Origin: Cytobacillus firmus
Lineage (GTDB): Bacteria > Bacillota > Bacilli > Bacillales > Cytobacillaceae
Reading direction: 5' to 3'
DNA length: 64,000 bases
Assembly (NCBI RefSeq): GCF_023657595.1
Contig: NZ_CP098323.1
Location: 3,372,001 to 3,436,000 of the forward strand
Below the pieces are notes generated by a model. The model was not told where the DNA came from, did not search any database, and saw only the letters and a list, made by a program, of their open reading frames with translations. Positions 26,231-36,630 of this stretch are shown in pieces; positions within the stretch are counted from its first letter, which is position 1; each line of letters begins with the position of its first letter. The position numbers and the translations under genes were made by a program.

Positions 26231-26980
26231 TTAAATCTTCAGCAGTTCCCAAAGCCATTCATTCAATCCGGATACCTTGCCTTTTTCTTTAGGCATTGAG
26301 TCAGCTGCTGCATAGAGCAGTTCCCTTTCTGACTCCAGTTTCTCCGCCATTTGCATTGCTAAATGATTCTCGATAATCCTCCCGCTTTGTTTTGCATGAA
26401 CCAGGGTCTGATAAAAGCGGGTGATCTCATCCTCGGCCTTTATGCAAAAGAGACCTGTATACAAAAAATCCCCTTTTACATTACTTTGCTTAAGCAGCTG
26501 CCTTGATATGAGGCACGCCCTTACTGCCTGAATCAGCAGCTTTTGTTTCTTAAACGTAAGATTCTCATTTTTTACCGCTTCACCGAGATTCCGTGAAAAA
26601 GCCTGAGTGTAATGATGGAATAACTTAAATCTTGAAAACTCTTCTTCCGCAATACTCCTCAGTCTTTCTGAAAAGCCGTTCATTTCCTTGTAGACAATAG
26701 GTGAGTATGCCCATTCAAATATACTGGGATTGGATTTCTGCATAAGGTCAAATGCTTTAAAGATATCCCAGCCATGCGCATCATAAGGGGTATCTGTATT
26801 GATAACATCTTTTGCGCGTTCAAGGGAAAGATATGTTTTAAGATTCTTATGTTTGAAGATGAAGCGAATATCATAATCCGAATCCGCATCATCTGTCCCC
26901 CACGCCCTGCTCCCCGCGTCACATGCAAAAAGGATATCGATATTATATTTCTCTTCTGCTGTGCACAGCCATTTGTCCAT
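26231..26980 (-). CDS. Nucleotidyltransferase domain protein (YcgL-like)
   Basis: A 249-residue protein with the minimal nucleotidyltransferase signature AGSRAWGTDDADSDYDIRFIF at residues 22-42, the two spaced Asp residues being the metal ligands, followed by a helical region. B. subtilis YcgL is the same type. The target is unknown; small nucleotidyltransferases modify proteins, tRNA or antibiotics. The ribosome binding site is unusually far (GGAAAGG, 14 bases) from the annotated ATG, so the exact start is uncertain. It begins 24 bases after dynA. Confidence 0.82.
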   Translation of the reverse strand: MDKWLCTAEEKYNIDILFACDAGSRAWGTDDADSDYDIRFIFKHKNLKTYLSLERAKDVINTDTPYDAHGWDIFKAFDLMQKSNPSIFEWAYSPIVYKEMNGFSERLRSIAEEEFSRFKLFHHYTQAFSRNLGEAVKNENLTFKKQKLLIQAVRACLISRQLLKQSNVKGDFLYTGLFCIKAEDEITRFYQTLVHAKQSGRIIENHLAMQMAEKLESERELLYAAADSMPKEKGKVSGLNEWLWELLKI

Positions 26981-27004
26981 GTGAAAAGCAGCAACCTTTC
27001 CAAG

Positions 27005-30000
27005 TTAGTTTTCGTACTGTGCAATATTCCTCTCAATTTCTTTCAGCTCTTCAATTGGGAAATCATCTTTTAAAGCAGCCGTAATTCCTTCATAATATTC
27101 GTTGTTCTGTTCAATCAGCGAATTGAGCAGCCGCTCGAATTCAGTCATCAGCTGGCTGCTGTAATGGAATTTCAGCCTGCTGCTTTCAGCCTGCAGATAA
27201 CGTTCTGCAGGTTCCTGCAGGTTCTTCTCCAGTTCATCAGCTAATTGCTTGCGCTCATTTTTTTCAAAAAATGCTTTTGGATTTTTAAAGTAGGACAAAG
27301 CTTTTTTAAATTGGTTCGTGTCTTCATTGGAAAATGCTGATTCAAATTCAATACTTTCCATTTTTAAGGGCTCATATGTGCTAAAAGTCAAATCACTGTT
27401 TACATTGGAGGCTTTTTTCGAAATAGTCTCCTGCTGCTGAGCGATCAGTTTGGATATATAGGATTCAAGCCTTAATGTTGTAGCACGAAGCTCCTGGGCA
27501 AAATCAAATCCAAAGCTTGCAAGGAATTCGTCCAGTGCCAACTTAAGCATTTTCTTTAAATTCCTGCCGTCATCTTTCAGAACTGATGGATTGAAGGCCT
27601 CCTTCACAAAGTCATAGAAACGAAGAAATACCCTCTGTTTGATGTAATAGACGAGCTCATCTGTTTCCTGTTCAAGCCTTTGGGAAAGCAGTTCAGGTTT
27701 TTGTCCGCTGATAATCGCAGTAATATCCTTATGTTCTTTCTCAAGCTGTTTGAGCTTTTCAATCCGGACTTCTTTATTTTCCTGTGAGGAAGAAATATAA
27801 GACCTCAGCTGGGCTAGTAGGCGCCTCCACTCTGTTTCAGCTGATGAAATGGAAATATTCAGCAGATCCTGATTAATAAAGGAGTAAAAGCTTTTTTCAA
27901 ATGAACTGATATTGGATACTTCCTCTTTGCTGCTATCCAGCTTCTCTGCCAGAGCTTGAAGGCTTGAAATGCCAGACAAATTAGGACGGCGGATTCCGTA
28001 TTGCACCAGTTGTTCTTCAACGTACTGTAGAACCGAATCTTTTTCCTCCTCATTATTGGCAAGGTCAATGGCATTGACAATAAAGAACATCTTATCAAGG
28101 GAGAAGGTATCCTTAACCCTCCCCAGCTGGATAAGAAACTCTCTATCCGCTTTTGAGAAGGCATGATTATAATAAGTGACAAAAAGGATAGCATCCGAGT
28201 TTTTAATATATTCAAATGCAACGCCGGTATGCCTCGCATTAATCGAATCAGCGCCGGGTGTGTCAACCAGGGTAATTCCCTGCCTTGTCAGTTCACAGTC
28301 AAAGTAAACTTCAATCGTTTCAACAAAGCATGATTTTTCTTCATTGGCAACATAATCCCCAAACTCATCCAAGTCAGCTTTAATGATTTTCCCCAGCTTA
28401 TCAGTGAAGAAATTGTACCCTTTCATAAATGCATTAAGAAATGCAAAGTGTGTCTTTTCACTCGCATCAAAATCCTGGTTTTCCCCAGTAATCTTCTTAA
28501 TTGCGGCGGCAGCATCATCGAAGTTTCCTGCTGAATAATCAAACACCTTCAAGGAATGATTGATATCATTTAAAAGTGTATGTGAATCTTTAACTTTAAC
28601 AAGAACGGTTCCATGTTTATATTCATCTGTAACAGGCTTAATCTTATTGATAGCAGCTGTCGTCGGATTCGGTGAAACAGGAAGAAGCTTATTCCCGATC
28701 AAAGCGTTGGCAAAGGAAGACTTCCCTGCACTAAATGCACCAAAAAGGGCAACTGTGAATTCTTTGCTCTCAAGCCTTGATGCTTTATCTGCCAAATCAG
28801 CTGCAAGCTTTCTGAAGCCAGGGAGCTCCTTTACTGCATTAGCAGTATATCGAAGCTTTTCAATAACAGGCTGTACCGCAACAGCAACCGCTTCCTTTTC
28901 AGGCTCTTCATCAAGTGACTGTTCAGATTTCCGGGTTGCCTGTTCTTTCTTAGCTTTATCTTCATTCAGGAAAACAACTTCAGCTTCATCAACTTCTTCT
29001 ACTGCAAGCATCTGGGCTTTTTCCTGAAACTCATGAGTATTAAATTCACCAGTCAAATAGACTTTCATTCCCGCTGATGCCTTATTAATTTTTTCATGGA
29101 TGGCCTTTAGCGCATTTAATGCTTCAGCGTAAGCATTAAGGGTGTGAATTTCATTGACCAGCGCTGTTTGTTCCTGGCTGTTATTTTCTTCGAGTGCTTC
29201 TAGAAGTGCATTCTTTAAAGAAGCTGCGTTCTTTTTGGCAATTCTCTTTACAGCCTCAGCTGTGTCGTTTGTATATTGCAGAACATAGTCACCTGAAACC
29301 ATTGCCCCGGATTTTACCGTTTCAGCTAAAACAGCTGGTTCAAAGTTAAGCTTGAAGCTCTGAACTTGTGCAAGTTTTTCAGAATCATGGATATTATGCT
29401 TCTTGAACTGCTGTAAAAACAGCTCCTTTATATGCCACTCCAGCTGAGATTTAACGTTTTCTGATAAATCCTCATAGAAGCGGTCAAGCCTCAATGACCT
29501 TTCCTGCTCCGTTTTCTGTTTGCTGAAAAACAGGCCAATCTTAAAGGAAGGCTGGCACGATTCAAGATATGATTCAGCCAGTTCCCTCGTTTGGAAAGGC
29601 ATTAAATAAGCATTTTTCAAAATCTCATCTAATTTACCGGTTACCTCTATATCAGCTTCATGTAAGGAAGAATTCAGCTTATTTAACTGGTTCTCCAGGT
29701 CTTCCAGTCTGCCGGGAAGCTGCTCCCTGTCATCCTGATCAAGTTCTGCCAGTTTTTCTTCCCAGTCAGCTTTTTCAGCTGCATGAGAGTCTCTTAAAAA
29801 CTCAAGATGATCCTCTGTTAATTTCTTCAAAGAATTAAATACAGACTGAGGCAAAAGTTCTTCACGATCAGCGATGCTGCTGTTAATAAAGCTCTGAAGT
29901 TCCTTAAAATCGTTTGCCTGATGGTTCTCGTCTTTTAACGTGGTGTAAAAAATCCGGGCAGGCTTTACTCCCCAGGATGCAAATGAATCCTTTACACTTT

Positions 30001-30673
30001 TTTTGAATTGCTCAAAGCTGAGTTCTTCATCGCGATGTTTATCAATTTGATTGATAACAAGATAAACATCTTTTCCTGCTGCCGTCAGTTCTTTCGTAAA
30101 AAGAAAATTTAATTCCGACTGGACATGGTTGTAATCCATTACATAAAAAATGAGGTCAGCTAAATGAAGAGCAGATTCAGTAGCAATTCTATGCGCATCA
30201 TCAGTGGAATCGATTCCGGGTGTATCCATAATCACTGCCTTCTTTGGCAAGCTGGTGGCAGAATGGCTTATTTCAATGGAATGGATAGAATCGCCATCTT
30301 TGCAATAGGATTTTACCTGTCCGTAATCATATGGAGCAGGATAAAGTCTTGGCTTTCCTTCCTTAAAAATTACTTTTGCATAATCTTCCTCACCTGATTT
30401 GACTTTGACCAGGTTGGCACTGGTTGGAATCGGCGATGAAGGAAGAAGATCTTCTCCTGCCAGCCTGTTGATCATGCTTGATTTTCCGGCAGAAAAATGA
30501 CCGCAAAAAGCAATGGCAAATTCCTGATTCGTTAGCTTAAGCACGAGATCCTTAGCTCTTTGGGCTGTCTCGGCATCTCCATTTCTCTGGGCAAATGTAT
30601 ATATAGCAGTTATTCTGTTAATTAATTCAGTTTGCTGCAATCCTGGTTGCAAAATCGTGTCGGCCATTTCCAT
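27005..30673 (-). CDS. dynA: Bacterial dynamin DynA with two GTPase domains
   Basis: A 1222-residue fused dynamin, close to the 1193 of B. subtilis DynA (YpbR). The first GTPase has P-loop GHFSAGKSSMINRL near residue 58, DTPGID and NQIDKH; the second, after residue 600, has GAFSAGKSSFANAL, DTPGAD and NAIDLA. Long coiled-coil stretches follow each GTPase. DynA tethers and fuses membranes in trans and helps repair membrane damage by phage or pore formers. The start could be either of two ATGs (30673 or two codons later) behind AAGGGG. Same neighbours as in B. subtilis. Confidence 0.96.
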   Translation of the reverse strand: MEMADTILQPGLQQTELINRITAIYTFAQRNGDAETAQRAKDLVLKLTNQEFAIAFCGHFSAGKSSMINRLAGEDLLPSSPIPTSANLVKVKSGEEDYAKVIFKEGKPRLYPAPYDYGQVKSYCKDGDSIHSIEISHSATSLPKKAVIMDTPGIDSTDDAHRIATESALHLADLIFYVMDYNHVQSELNFLFTKELTAAGKDVYLVINQIDKHRDEELSFEQFKKSVKDSFASWGVKPARIFYTTLKDENHQANDFKELQSFINSSIADREELLPQSVFNSLKKLTEDHLEFLRDSHAAEKADWEEKLAELDQDDREQLPGRLEDLENQLNKLNSSLHEADIEVTGKLDEILKNAYLMPFQTRELAESYLESCQPSFKIGLFFSKQKTEQERSLRLDRFYEDLSENVKSQLEWHIKELFLQQFKKHNIHDSEKLAQVQSFKLNFEPAVLAETVKSGAMVSGDYVLQYTNDTAEAVKRIAKKNAASLKNALLEALEENNSQEQTALVNEIHTLNAYAEALNALKAIHEKINKASAGMKVYLTGEFNTHEFQEKAQMLAVEEVDEAEVVFLNEDKAKKEQATRKSEQSLDEEPEKEAVAVAVQPVIEKLRYTANAVKELPGFRKLAADLADKASRLESKEFTVALFGAFSAGKSSFANALIGNKLLPVSPNPTTAAINKIKPVTDEYKHGTVLVKVKDSHTLLNDINHSLKVFDYSAGNFDDAAAAIKKITGENQDFDASEKTHFAFLNAFMKGYNFFTDKLGKIIKADLDEFGDYVANEEKSCFVETIEVYFDCELTRQGITLVDTPGADSINARHTGVAFEYIKNSDAILFVTYYNHAFSKADREFLIQLGRVKDTFSLDKMFFIVNAIDLANNEEEKDSVLQYVEEQLVQYGIRRPNLSGISSLQALAEKLDSSKEEVSNISSFEKSFYSFINQDLLNISISSAETEWRRLLAQLRSYISSSQENKEVRIEKLKQLEKEHKDITAIISGQKPELLSQRLEQETDELVYYIKQRVFLRFYDFVKEAFNPSVLKDDGRNLKKMLKLALDEFLASFGFDFAQELRATTLRLESYISKLIAQQQETISKKASNVNSDLTFSTYEPLKMESIEFESAFSNEDTNQFKKALSYFKNPKAFFEKNERKQLADELEKNLQEPAERYLQAESSRLKFHYSSQLMTEFERLLNSLIEQNNEYYEGITAALKDDFPIEELKEIERNIAQYEN

Positions 30674-30850
30674 TAATCCCCTTGTAACTTTAATTTACTT
30701 CCTATTTTAAATGATTTTTGTTTATTTTCCTATACAGGATGGATTAATCTTTGATTTTTCTAATTTTTATCAGCAAATCAGTTTCTGCTGTTATTCTATG
30801 TTCTATTTTCAAATTACTGCTTATAAATTGTTTGTCTTTCAATTTGGCCC

Positions 30851-31038
30851 GTTGATTTCCGCTGCAGACACTCGCTTTCCGTGGGGCGGGCGCTGAGCCT
30901 CCTCAACGCTACGCGTCTCCGGGGTCTCACCTGTCCCGCTGCTCTCACTGGACGTTGAATAAGCTTCCCTGAAAAAACACCGCACGAAGAAAATGCGATA
31001 GCATTTTCGAGGATCTCGCGCCTTCCGCTCCAATCAAC
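30851..31038. repeat. Dispersed repeat A, copy 2 (188 bp)
   Basis: Bounded by GTTGATT and AATCAAC, with the same internal blocks and the same orientation as copy 1 at 5396-5585 (CCGTGGGGCGGGCG, TGAGCCTCCTCAACGCT, TCTCACCTGTCCCGCTGCT, ACCGCACGAAGAAAATGCG, CATTTTCGAGGATCTCG). The rest of the 30674-31095 gene-free stretch contains the dynA upstream region and no other recognisable element. Confidence 0.85.
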
Positions 31039-31095
31039 TCAGTGCATTAATGTATTTAACTTCTAAAAACCTAATTAAATAGACGATATGAAAAC

Positions 31096-31125
31096 AAAAA
31101 CCAGGCATTGATAGCCTGGTTTCAA
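31096..31125 (-). terminator. Terminator of the 30-residue Fur-box gene
   Basis: On the minus strand AACCAGGC/GCCTGGTT with a TATCAAT loop, followed by TTTGTTTT, 10 bases behind the stop codon of the small ORF. Its presence supports that ORF as a real transcription unit. Confidence 0.85.
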
Positions 31126-31135
31126 TAAGTAGTAA

Positions 31136-31228
31136 TTATCTTGTATGTGGTCTAGCTACGTTATTTAAAACATGTTTCATAACAAGTGAGTAGGCAGCAA
31201 TTGTGCCGGCAACGAAAAGAATTGTCAT
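31136..31228 (-). CDS. 30-residue basic membrane peptide under a Fur-box promoter
   Basis: Peptide with one membrane-spanning stretch (TILFVAGTIAAYSLVM) and a basic tail ending NNVARPHTR. AGGAAGGTG lies 9 bases before the ATG. The upstream 100 bases contain a promoter (TTGAAA-N17-TAAACT) overlapped by two Fur-type boxes, and a strong terminator follows. In size, charge and control it resembles the Fur-regulated small basic proteins of B. subtilis (FbpA, FbpB, FbpC, which help the sRNA FsrA in iron sparing); orthology to any one of them is not shown here. A longer in-frame ORF starting at 31336 is not supported by a ribosome binding site. Confidence 0.65.
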   Translation of the reverse strand: MTILFVAGTIAAYSLVMKHVLNNVARPHTR

Positions 31229-31259
31229 ATGTAGCAGCACCTTCCTGTTGGAATGATAT

Positions 31260-31315
31260 TGAGAATAATTTTCAAATTCAATTAGAAGTTTATCACGAAC
31301 GATAATCATTTTCAA
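31260..31315 (-). promoter_or_regulatory. Promoter with two Fur-like boxes
   Basis: Two 15-base sites, TGAGAATAATTTTCA (31260-31274) and CGATAATCATTTTCA (31300-31314), each match 13 of 15 positions of the 7-1-7 Fur consensus TGATAATnATTATCA. On the minus strand the -35 TTGAAA is at 31310-31315 and the -10 TAAACT at 31287-31292. The upstream box covers the -35 and part of the spacer; the other lies at about +10 to +25. Iron-loaded Fur would therefore block this promoter. PerR or Zur use similar boxes, so the metal is inferred. Confidence 0.7.
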
Positions 31316-31332
31316 TAGGGAATTTAAAATTG

Positions 31333-31896
31333 TCAAACTTTTTTAATATCTTCATTAAGGTCAGGCCGTAATCGTAAAAAGGCTTCTTCGTATTCTGTCA
31401 ATTCCTTCAGTGCTTTTTCCTCCGCCGGTATTCTGACAGATAACACTATTATGTTTAGCAGAGTAAATACAGCAGCCGTTAAATAAGCCTGAAACATTAA
31501 AGGAATCACGAGAAATTCAGCAGCTACAATGGCATAGTTGGGATGCTTTATAAACCGGTATGGCCCTCTTCTGACTACCTCAGCTCCCGGCAGGACAATG
31601 ATTTTCGTATTCCAGTATTTGCCCAAGGAAAACAGCGCCCATACCCTTCCCGCCTGGGTAAGGAAGAACAGAATCAGCAATATGGGCCAAAAAGGCGACA
31701 GATTCTTTTCAAAGATGAATACTTCCAGCAAATAGCAGACAAAAAATGAAGCGTGAACAGCAACGATCCACGGATAGTGCCTCTGGCCAAATTCCAATGC
31801 TCCACGCTCTTTCATCCACTTTTCATTACTCCGGGCTACAGCAAGCTCTGCAGCCCTTTGCAAAATGATGAAGGTAATAAAAATTAAGAACAGCAT
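31333..31896 (-). CDS. ypbQ: Isoprenylcysteine carboxyl methyltransferase family protein (BpsB/YpbQ)
   Basis: A 187-residue membrane methyltransferase of the ICMT family with about five hydrophobic segments and the SAM-binding C-terminal signature RRGPYRFIKHPNYAIV followed by a conserved Glu-rich region (EEKALKELTEYEEAF). In B. subtilis the homologue BpsB methylates the alkylpyrone made by the neighbouring type III polyketide synthase. It starts 4 bases after the bcsA stop, so the two are one operon, and the same function is expected. Confidence 0.9.
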   Translation of the reverse strand: MLFLIFITFIILQRAAELAVARSNEKWMKERGALEFGQRHYPWIVAVHASFFVCYLLEVFIFEKNLSPFWPILLILFFLTQAGRVWALFSLGKYWNTKIIVLPGAEVVRRGPYRFIKHPNYAIVAAEFLVIPLMFQAYLTAAVFTLLNIIVLSVRIPAEEKALKELTEYEEAFLRLRPDLNEDIKKV

Positions 31897-31900
31897 GTAT

Positions 31901-32983
31901 TCACTCCCATTCCAGCAGCAATAATTCCGAGCTGAATCCCGGTCCGAGTGCAGTTGCCAGCCCGGTATCTCCCTGTCTGCCTATCTCCATAAACCTTTTG
32001 AGTACGTAAAGAATAGTTGCAGATGACATATTACCGAATTCCCTTAATACATCAAGTGAAATCTCTGTCATACCAGGGTCAAATTGCAGCGCTTTCTGAT
32101 AAGCATCAATGACTTTTTTTCCGCCGGGATGGGCAACAAAGTGGTTTATCTCTTCCATTTCTATGCCTTTTCCCCTTAGAAATTCCGTTACATTAGGCTT
32201 TAGCCATCCCTCTATTATGGATGGGATGTCCTTTGAGAACACCACATATAGACCCTCATTCTTAACTTCCCAGCCCATTACATCCAGAGAATTTCGCTTG
32301 GTTGTCGATTGGGTTCCCCGAATTCCTGGAATGGATGACAGCTTTTGAAAATCCCTTTGTACCTTATCACCTGTTATAAGAGCACATGCTGCACCGTCAG
32401 CAAAAAGAGAGGTCCCGATAAGATTGCTTTTTGACCGGTCATTGCGCTGAAAGGTCAAACTGCATAATTCTATACTTAAAACCAGTACCTTCGCTTCAGG
32501 GAATGCCAGACAATATTCATAGGCTCTTGAAAGCCCTGAAGCACCGCCTGCACATCCGAGCCCCCATATCGGAATTCGTTTCGTATACTCAGAAAATGGA
32601 AGCTTATTCATGATTCTTGCTTCAATACTCGGAGTGGCAATCCCTGAACTTGAGATAGTAAAGATGGCATCTATCTCATCGCACGGAAGACTTCTGGTCA
32701 GGAAAAGATCATTTTCCAGGCAGCGCTTTATGGCCCTTGTTCCCAGTTCAATAGACTGCTCAATATATGCATTGTTTCGTTCTTCAAATGATTTATCTGT
32801 TTTGAACCATTCCAGTCCCTTTGCAAAGTGCCGCTTCTCAATTTGGCCGTTGTGGAAAGCTTTTAATAGCCGTTCAATATCCTTAAAGGAATCGGAAAAT
32901 AAATCTCTGGCAAAATCCATTACCTGATCCTGTGTCAGAACATATTCAGGTATTGCCTCCGCTACTGATACAATTGCTGGCAT
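31901..32983 (-). CDS. bcsA: Type III polyketide synthase (BcsA/BpsA)
   Basis: A 360-residue chalcone-synthase-like enzyme. The catalytic triad is visible: Cys in WGLGCAGGASGLSRA, His in HFVAHPGGKKVIDA and Asn in EFGNMSSATILYVL. It extends long-chain fatty acyl-CoA starters with malonyl-CoA to alkylpyrones or alkylresorcinols; B. subtilis BpsA does this. AAGGAGAG lies 6 bases before the ATG. Operon with ypbQ. Confidence 0.93.
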   Translation of the reverse strand: MPAIVSVAEAIPEYVLTQDQVMDFARDLFSDSFKDIERLLKAFHNGQIEKRHFAKGLEWFKTDKSFEERNNAYIEQSIELGTRAIKRCLENDLFLTRSLPCDEIDAIFTISSSGIATPSIEARIMNKLPFSEYTKRIPIWGLGCAGGASGLSRAYEYCLAFPEAKVLVLSIELCSLTFQRNDRSKSNLIGTSLFADGAACALITGDKVQRDFQKLSSIPGIRGTQSTTKRNSLDVMGWEVKNEGLYVVFSKDIPSIIEGWLKPNVTEFLRGKGIEMEEINHFVAHPGGKKVIDAYQKALQFDPGMTEISLDVLREFGNMSSATILYVLKRFMEIGRQGDTGLATALGPGFSSELLLLEWE

Positions 32984-33060
32984 AAGCGACTCTCCTTCTA
33001 TTGCTTTCTGTTAATTTTTCCAAATAAAAGCAATTTATGTTTCAAAATTGGATAAAGAGC

Positions 33061-33091
33061 AAAAAAAAAGCTCCCCCCATTAGGAGGAAGC
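33061..33091 (-). terminator. Terminator of the small zinc-ribbon gene
   Basis: On the minus strand GCTTCCTCC and GGGGGGAGC pair over nine positions, with two G-U pairs, around TAAT, followed by nine T residues. It lies upstream of bcsA and separates the two units. Confidence 0.75.
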
Positions 33092-33222
33092 AATGTGTTT
33101 TGAAGGAGTTGTTGTGCATCTTTATTATAAATGAATCATTAAATGAATAGCATTACTAAATCTTTTCCAATTACTTTTTAATGCCGCACCTAACCATGAA
33201 ATGCGGCCGGCGATTGACGCAG

Positions 33223-33369
33223 TTATTTTGATGCATCCAATCCATTATGGTTTTTATGATGCTTTTGAACTTCTATATATATTTTTTTCGTCACCAGGAT
33301 ACCGCAAGCAGCACAAACCTCTTCTTCATTATATAAAAGCCGGCAGTTATCACAATAATATTTCTCCAT
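33223..33369 (-). CDS. Small zinc-ribbon-like protein
   Basis: A 48-residue protein, MEKYYCDNCRLLYNEEEVC followed by AACGILVTKK. The two C-x2-C pairs (residues 6/9 and 19/22) are the pattern of a rubredoxin-type zinc ribbon. An AAGAGAG element lies about 8 bases before the ATG and a terminator follows at 33061-33091. Function unknown; its orientation is the same as bcsA. Confidence 0.65.
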   Translation of the reverse strand: MEKYYCDNCRLLYNEEEVCAACGILVTKKIYIEVQKHHKNHNGLDASK

Positions 33370-33475
33370 CACATTACACTCTCTTTCTTGCGAGAAACAT
33401 CGCTTCGGAAATGTAAAAATACCGATAGATTATTATATTAATTTCCAATATTATTGTGATTGCCTCAAAAGAGAA

Positions 33476-35490
<2,015 letters not shown>

Positions 35491-35534
35491 CTGCAGGCAA
35501 ACGAGGATGACAAAAAAACGTCCTGGTCATTGCT

Positions 35535-35605
35535 CACTCATAGTCAGATTATTTACGGTAATCCGGTAGAAACTTGCGAGCCATATCCTCGCGATTATAT
35601 GAGTG
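35535..35605 (-). promoter_or_regulatory. Guanine-class purine riboswitch aptamer
   Basis: The minus strand reads CACTCATATAATCGCG, GATATGGC, GCAAGTTTCTACCGG, CCGTAAAT and CTGACTATGAGTG, nearly identical to the B. subtilis xpt aptamer. The specificity base in GACTAT is C, which selects guanine/hypoxanthine rather than adenine. With ligand bound, P1 is stabilised, the antiterminator cannot form and transcription stops before xpt. Confidence 0.96.
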
Positions 35606-35815
35606 AATGTTATTAATTTATTAACATTATAACACCATTTCCTAATACTTCAACAAAAACCTTCATAGAAAAGCGAACTAAAATAATGTTTTTTTCATAA
35701 TTGTTCGTAAATTGAACATTTTACTATCTTCAGTATGATTTTTTTCAATAATTAGTCCCACTTTTGAAGCCTAATATAAACCTTCACATTTATTTCACAA
35801 TTTACACATGGGTTT

Positions 35816-35858
35816 TGTGATTTAAATCACTTAAATATCAATTTTTCACCATTATCAT
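35816..35858 (+). promoter_or_regulatory. Crp/Fnr-dependent promoter of the cytochrome oxidase operon
   Basis: TGTGA-TTTAAA-TCACT (35816-35831) is a near-perfect Crp/Fnr palindrome. A -10 hexamer TATCAT starts exactly 21 bases later (35853-35858), which puts the box centre at about -41.5, the class II activator position; no -35 hexamer is needed. The same arrangement occurs at 42344-42386. The transcript would have a leader of about 120 bases. The rest of 35606-35982 shows nothing else definite. Confidence 0.75.
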
Positions 35859-35982
35859 AGTGTTTAAGTTACGAATGAACAATTTGTGAACTCACCAAAA
35901 GCATCTAGAATCTTCCTAAATGTTTTGTATTATGAAAGTGTAATCATTTACTTTTTCCAATTTTCGAAAGGAGTGAAGGAAA

Positions 35983-36132
35983 ATGGCGAAAACGGAACTC
36001 AGCCGCAAAACGAAAACTGAAATAGAGGATAGCTCTTCCTTAAAGGGAACGTTAGCTTCCGTTTTCTTATTAGGATTCTTCCTGATTATTACATGGGTAG
36101 GCGTTTATCTATTATTTATCAGCCGCTTTTAA
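35983..36132 (+). CDS. Cytochrome c oxidase subunit IIa
   Basis: A 49-residue protein with a charged N-terminus (MAKTELSRKTKTEIEDSSS) and one transmembrane helix (LASVFLLGFFLIITWVGVYL). This is the form of the small subunit IIa of ba3-type oxidases, which supplies the helix missing from the short subunit II. AAAGGAG lies 12 bases and GAAGGA 4 bases before the ATG. First gene of a three-gene oxidase operon, 21 bases before subunit II. Confidence 0.8.
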   Translation: MAKTELSRKTKTEIEDSSSLKGTLASVFLLGFFLIITWVGVYLLFISRF

Positions 36133-36153
36133 AGTTAGAAGGGGGAAAAAGCC

Positions 36154-36630
36154 ATGCATATGCATAAGTTTGAAAAAGCCTGGCTCATTTTTGGAATTGG
36201 ATCACTGCTTGTTTTCCTAACAGTACTGGGAGTCAGCGCATTTTACCTGGGCAATCAGCCTCCAAGCTGTTTGGCAACCATTGACCCTGAAAAGGTCGAT
36301 ACTACCGTTCCATTTAATGAGCCTGGATTGAAAAAGGTAGAAGGAAAAGATTGGGATTACGAATTGGTATACGTAGCATCTGCGTTTTCCTACAGCCCAG
36401 CTGAAGTAGAGGTTCCATATGGGGCTAAAGTGAAAATTATCGCTACAACCAAAGACGTCGTCCACGGTTTTGAAGTTGCGGGATCGAATATCAACATGAT
36501 GCTTGAACCCGGCTATATCAGTGAACATGTGACAACATTTGATAAAACAGGCGAATACTTAATTGTATGTAATGAATATTGCGGTGTTGGTCACCACATG
36601 ATGTCGTCTAAAATTAAGGTGGTGGAATAA
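36154..36630 (+). CDS. Cytochrome c oxidase subunit II, b(o/a)3 type
   Basis: A 158-residue subunit with a single N-terminal transmembrane anchor and a cupredoxin domain carrying the binuclear CuA centre: His in DVVHGFEV and the loop VCNEYCGVGHHMM (Cys-x3-Cys, His, Met). It receives electrons from cytochrome c on the outside of the membrane. The short form with a single helix is the ba3 (SoxB/cba) type. Its stop overlaps the start of subunit I by one base. Confidence 0.94.
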   Translation: MHMHKFEKAWLIFGIGSLLVFLTVLGVSAFYLGNQPPSCLATIDPEKVDTTVPFNEPGLKKVEGKDWDYELVYVASAFSYSPAEVEVPYGAKVKIIATTKDVVHGFEVAGSNINMMLEPGYISEHVTTFDKTGEYLIVCNEYCGVGHHMMSSKIKVVE

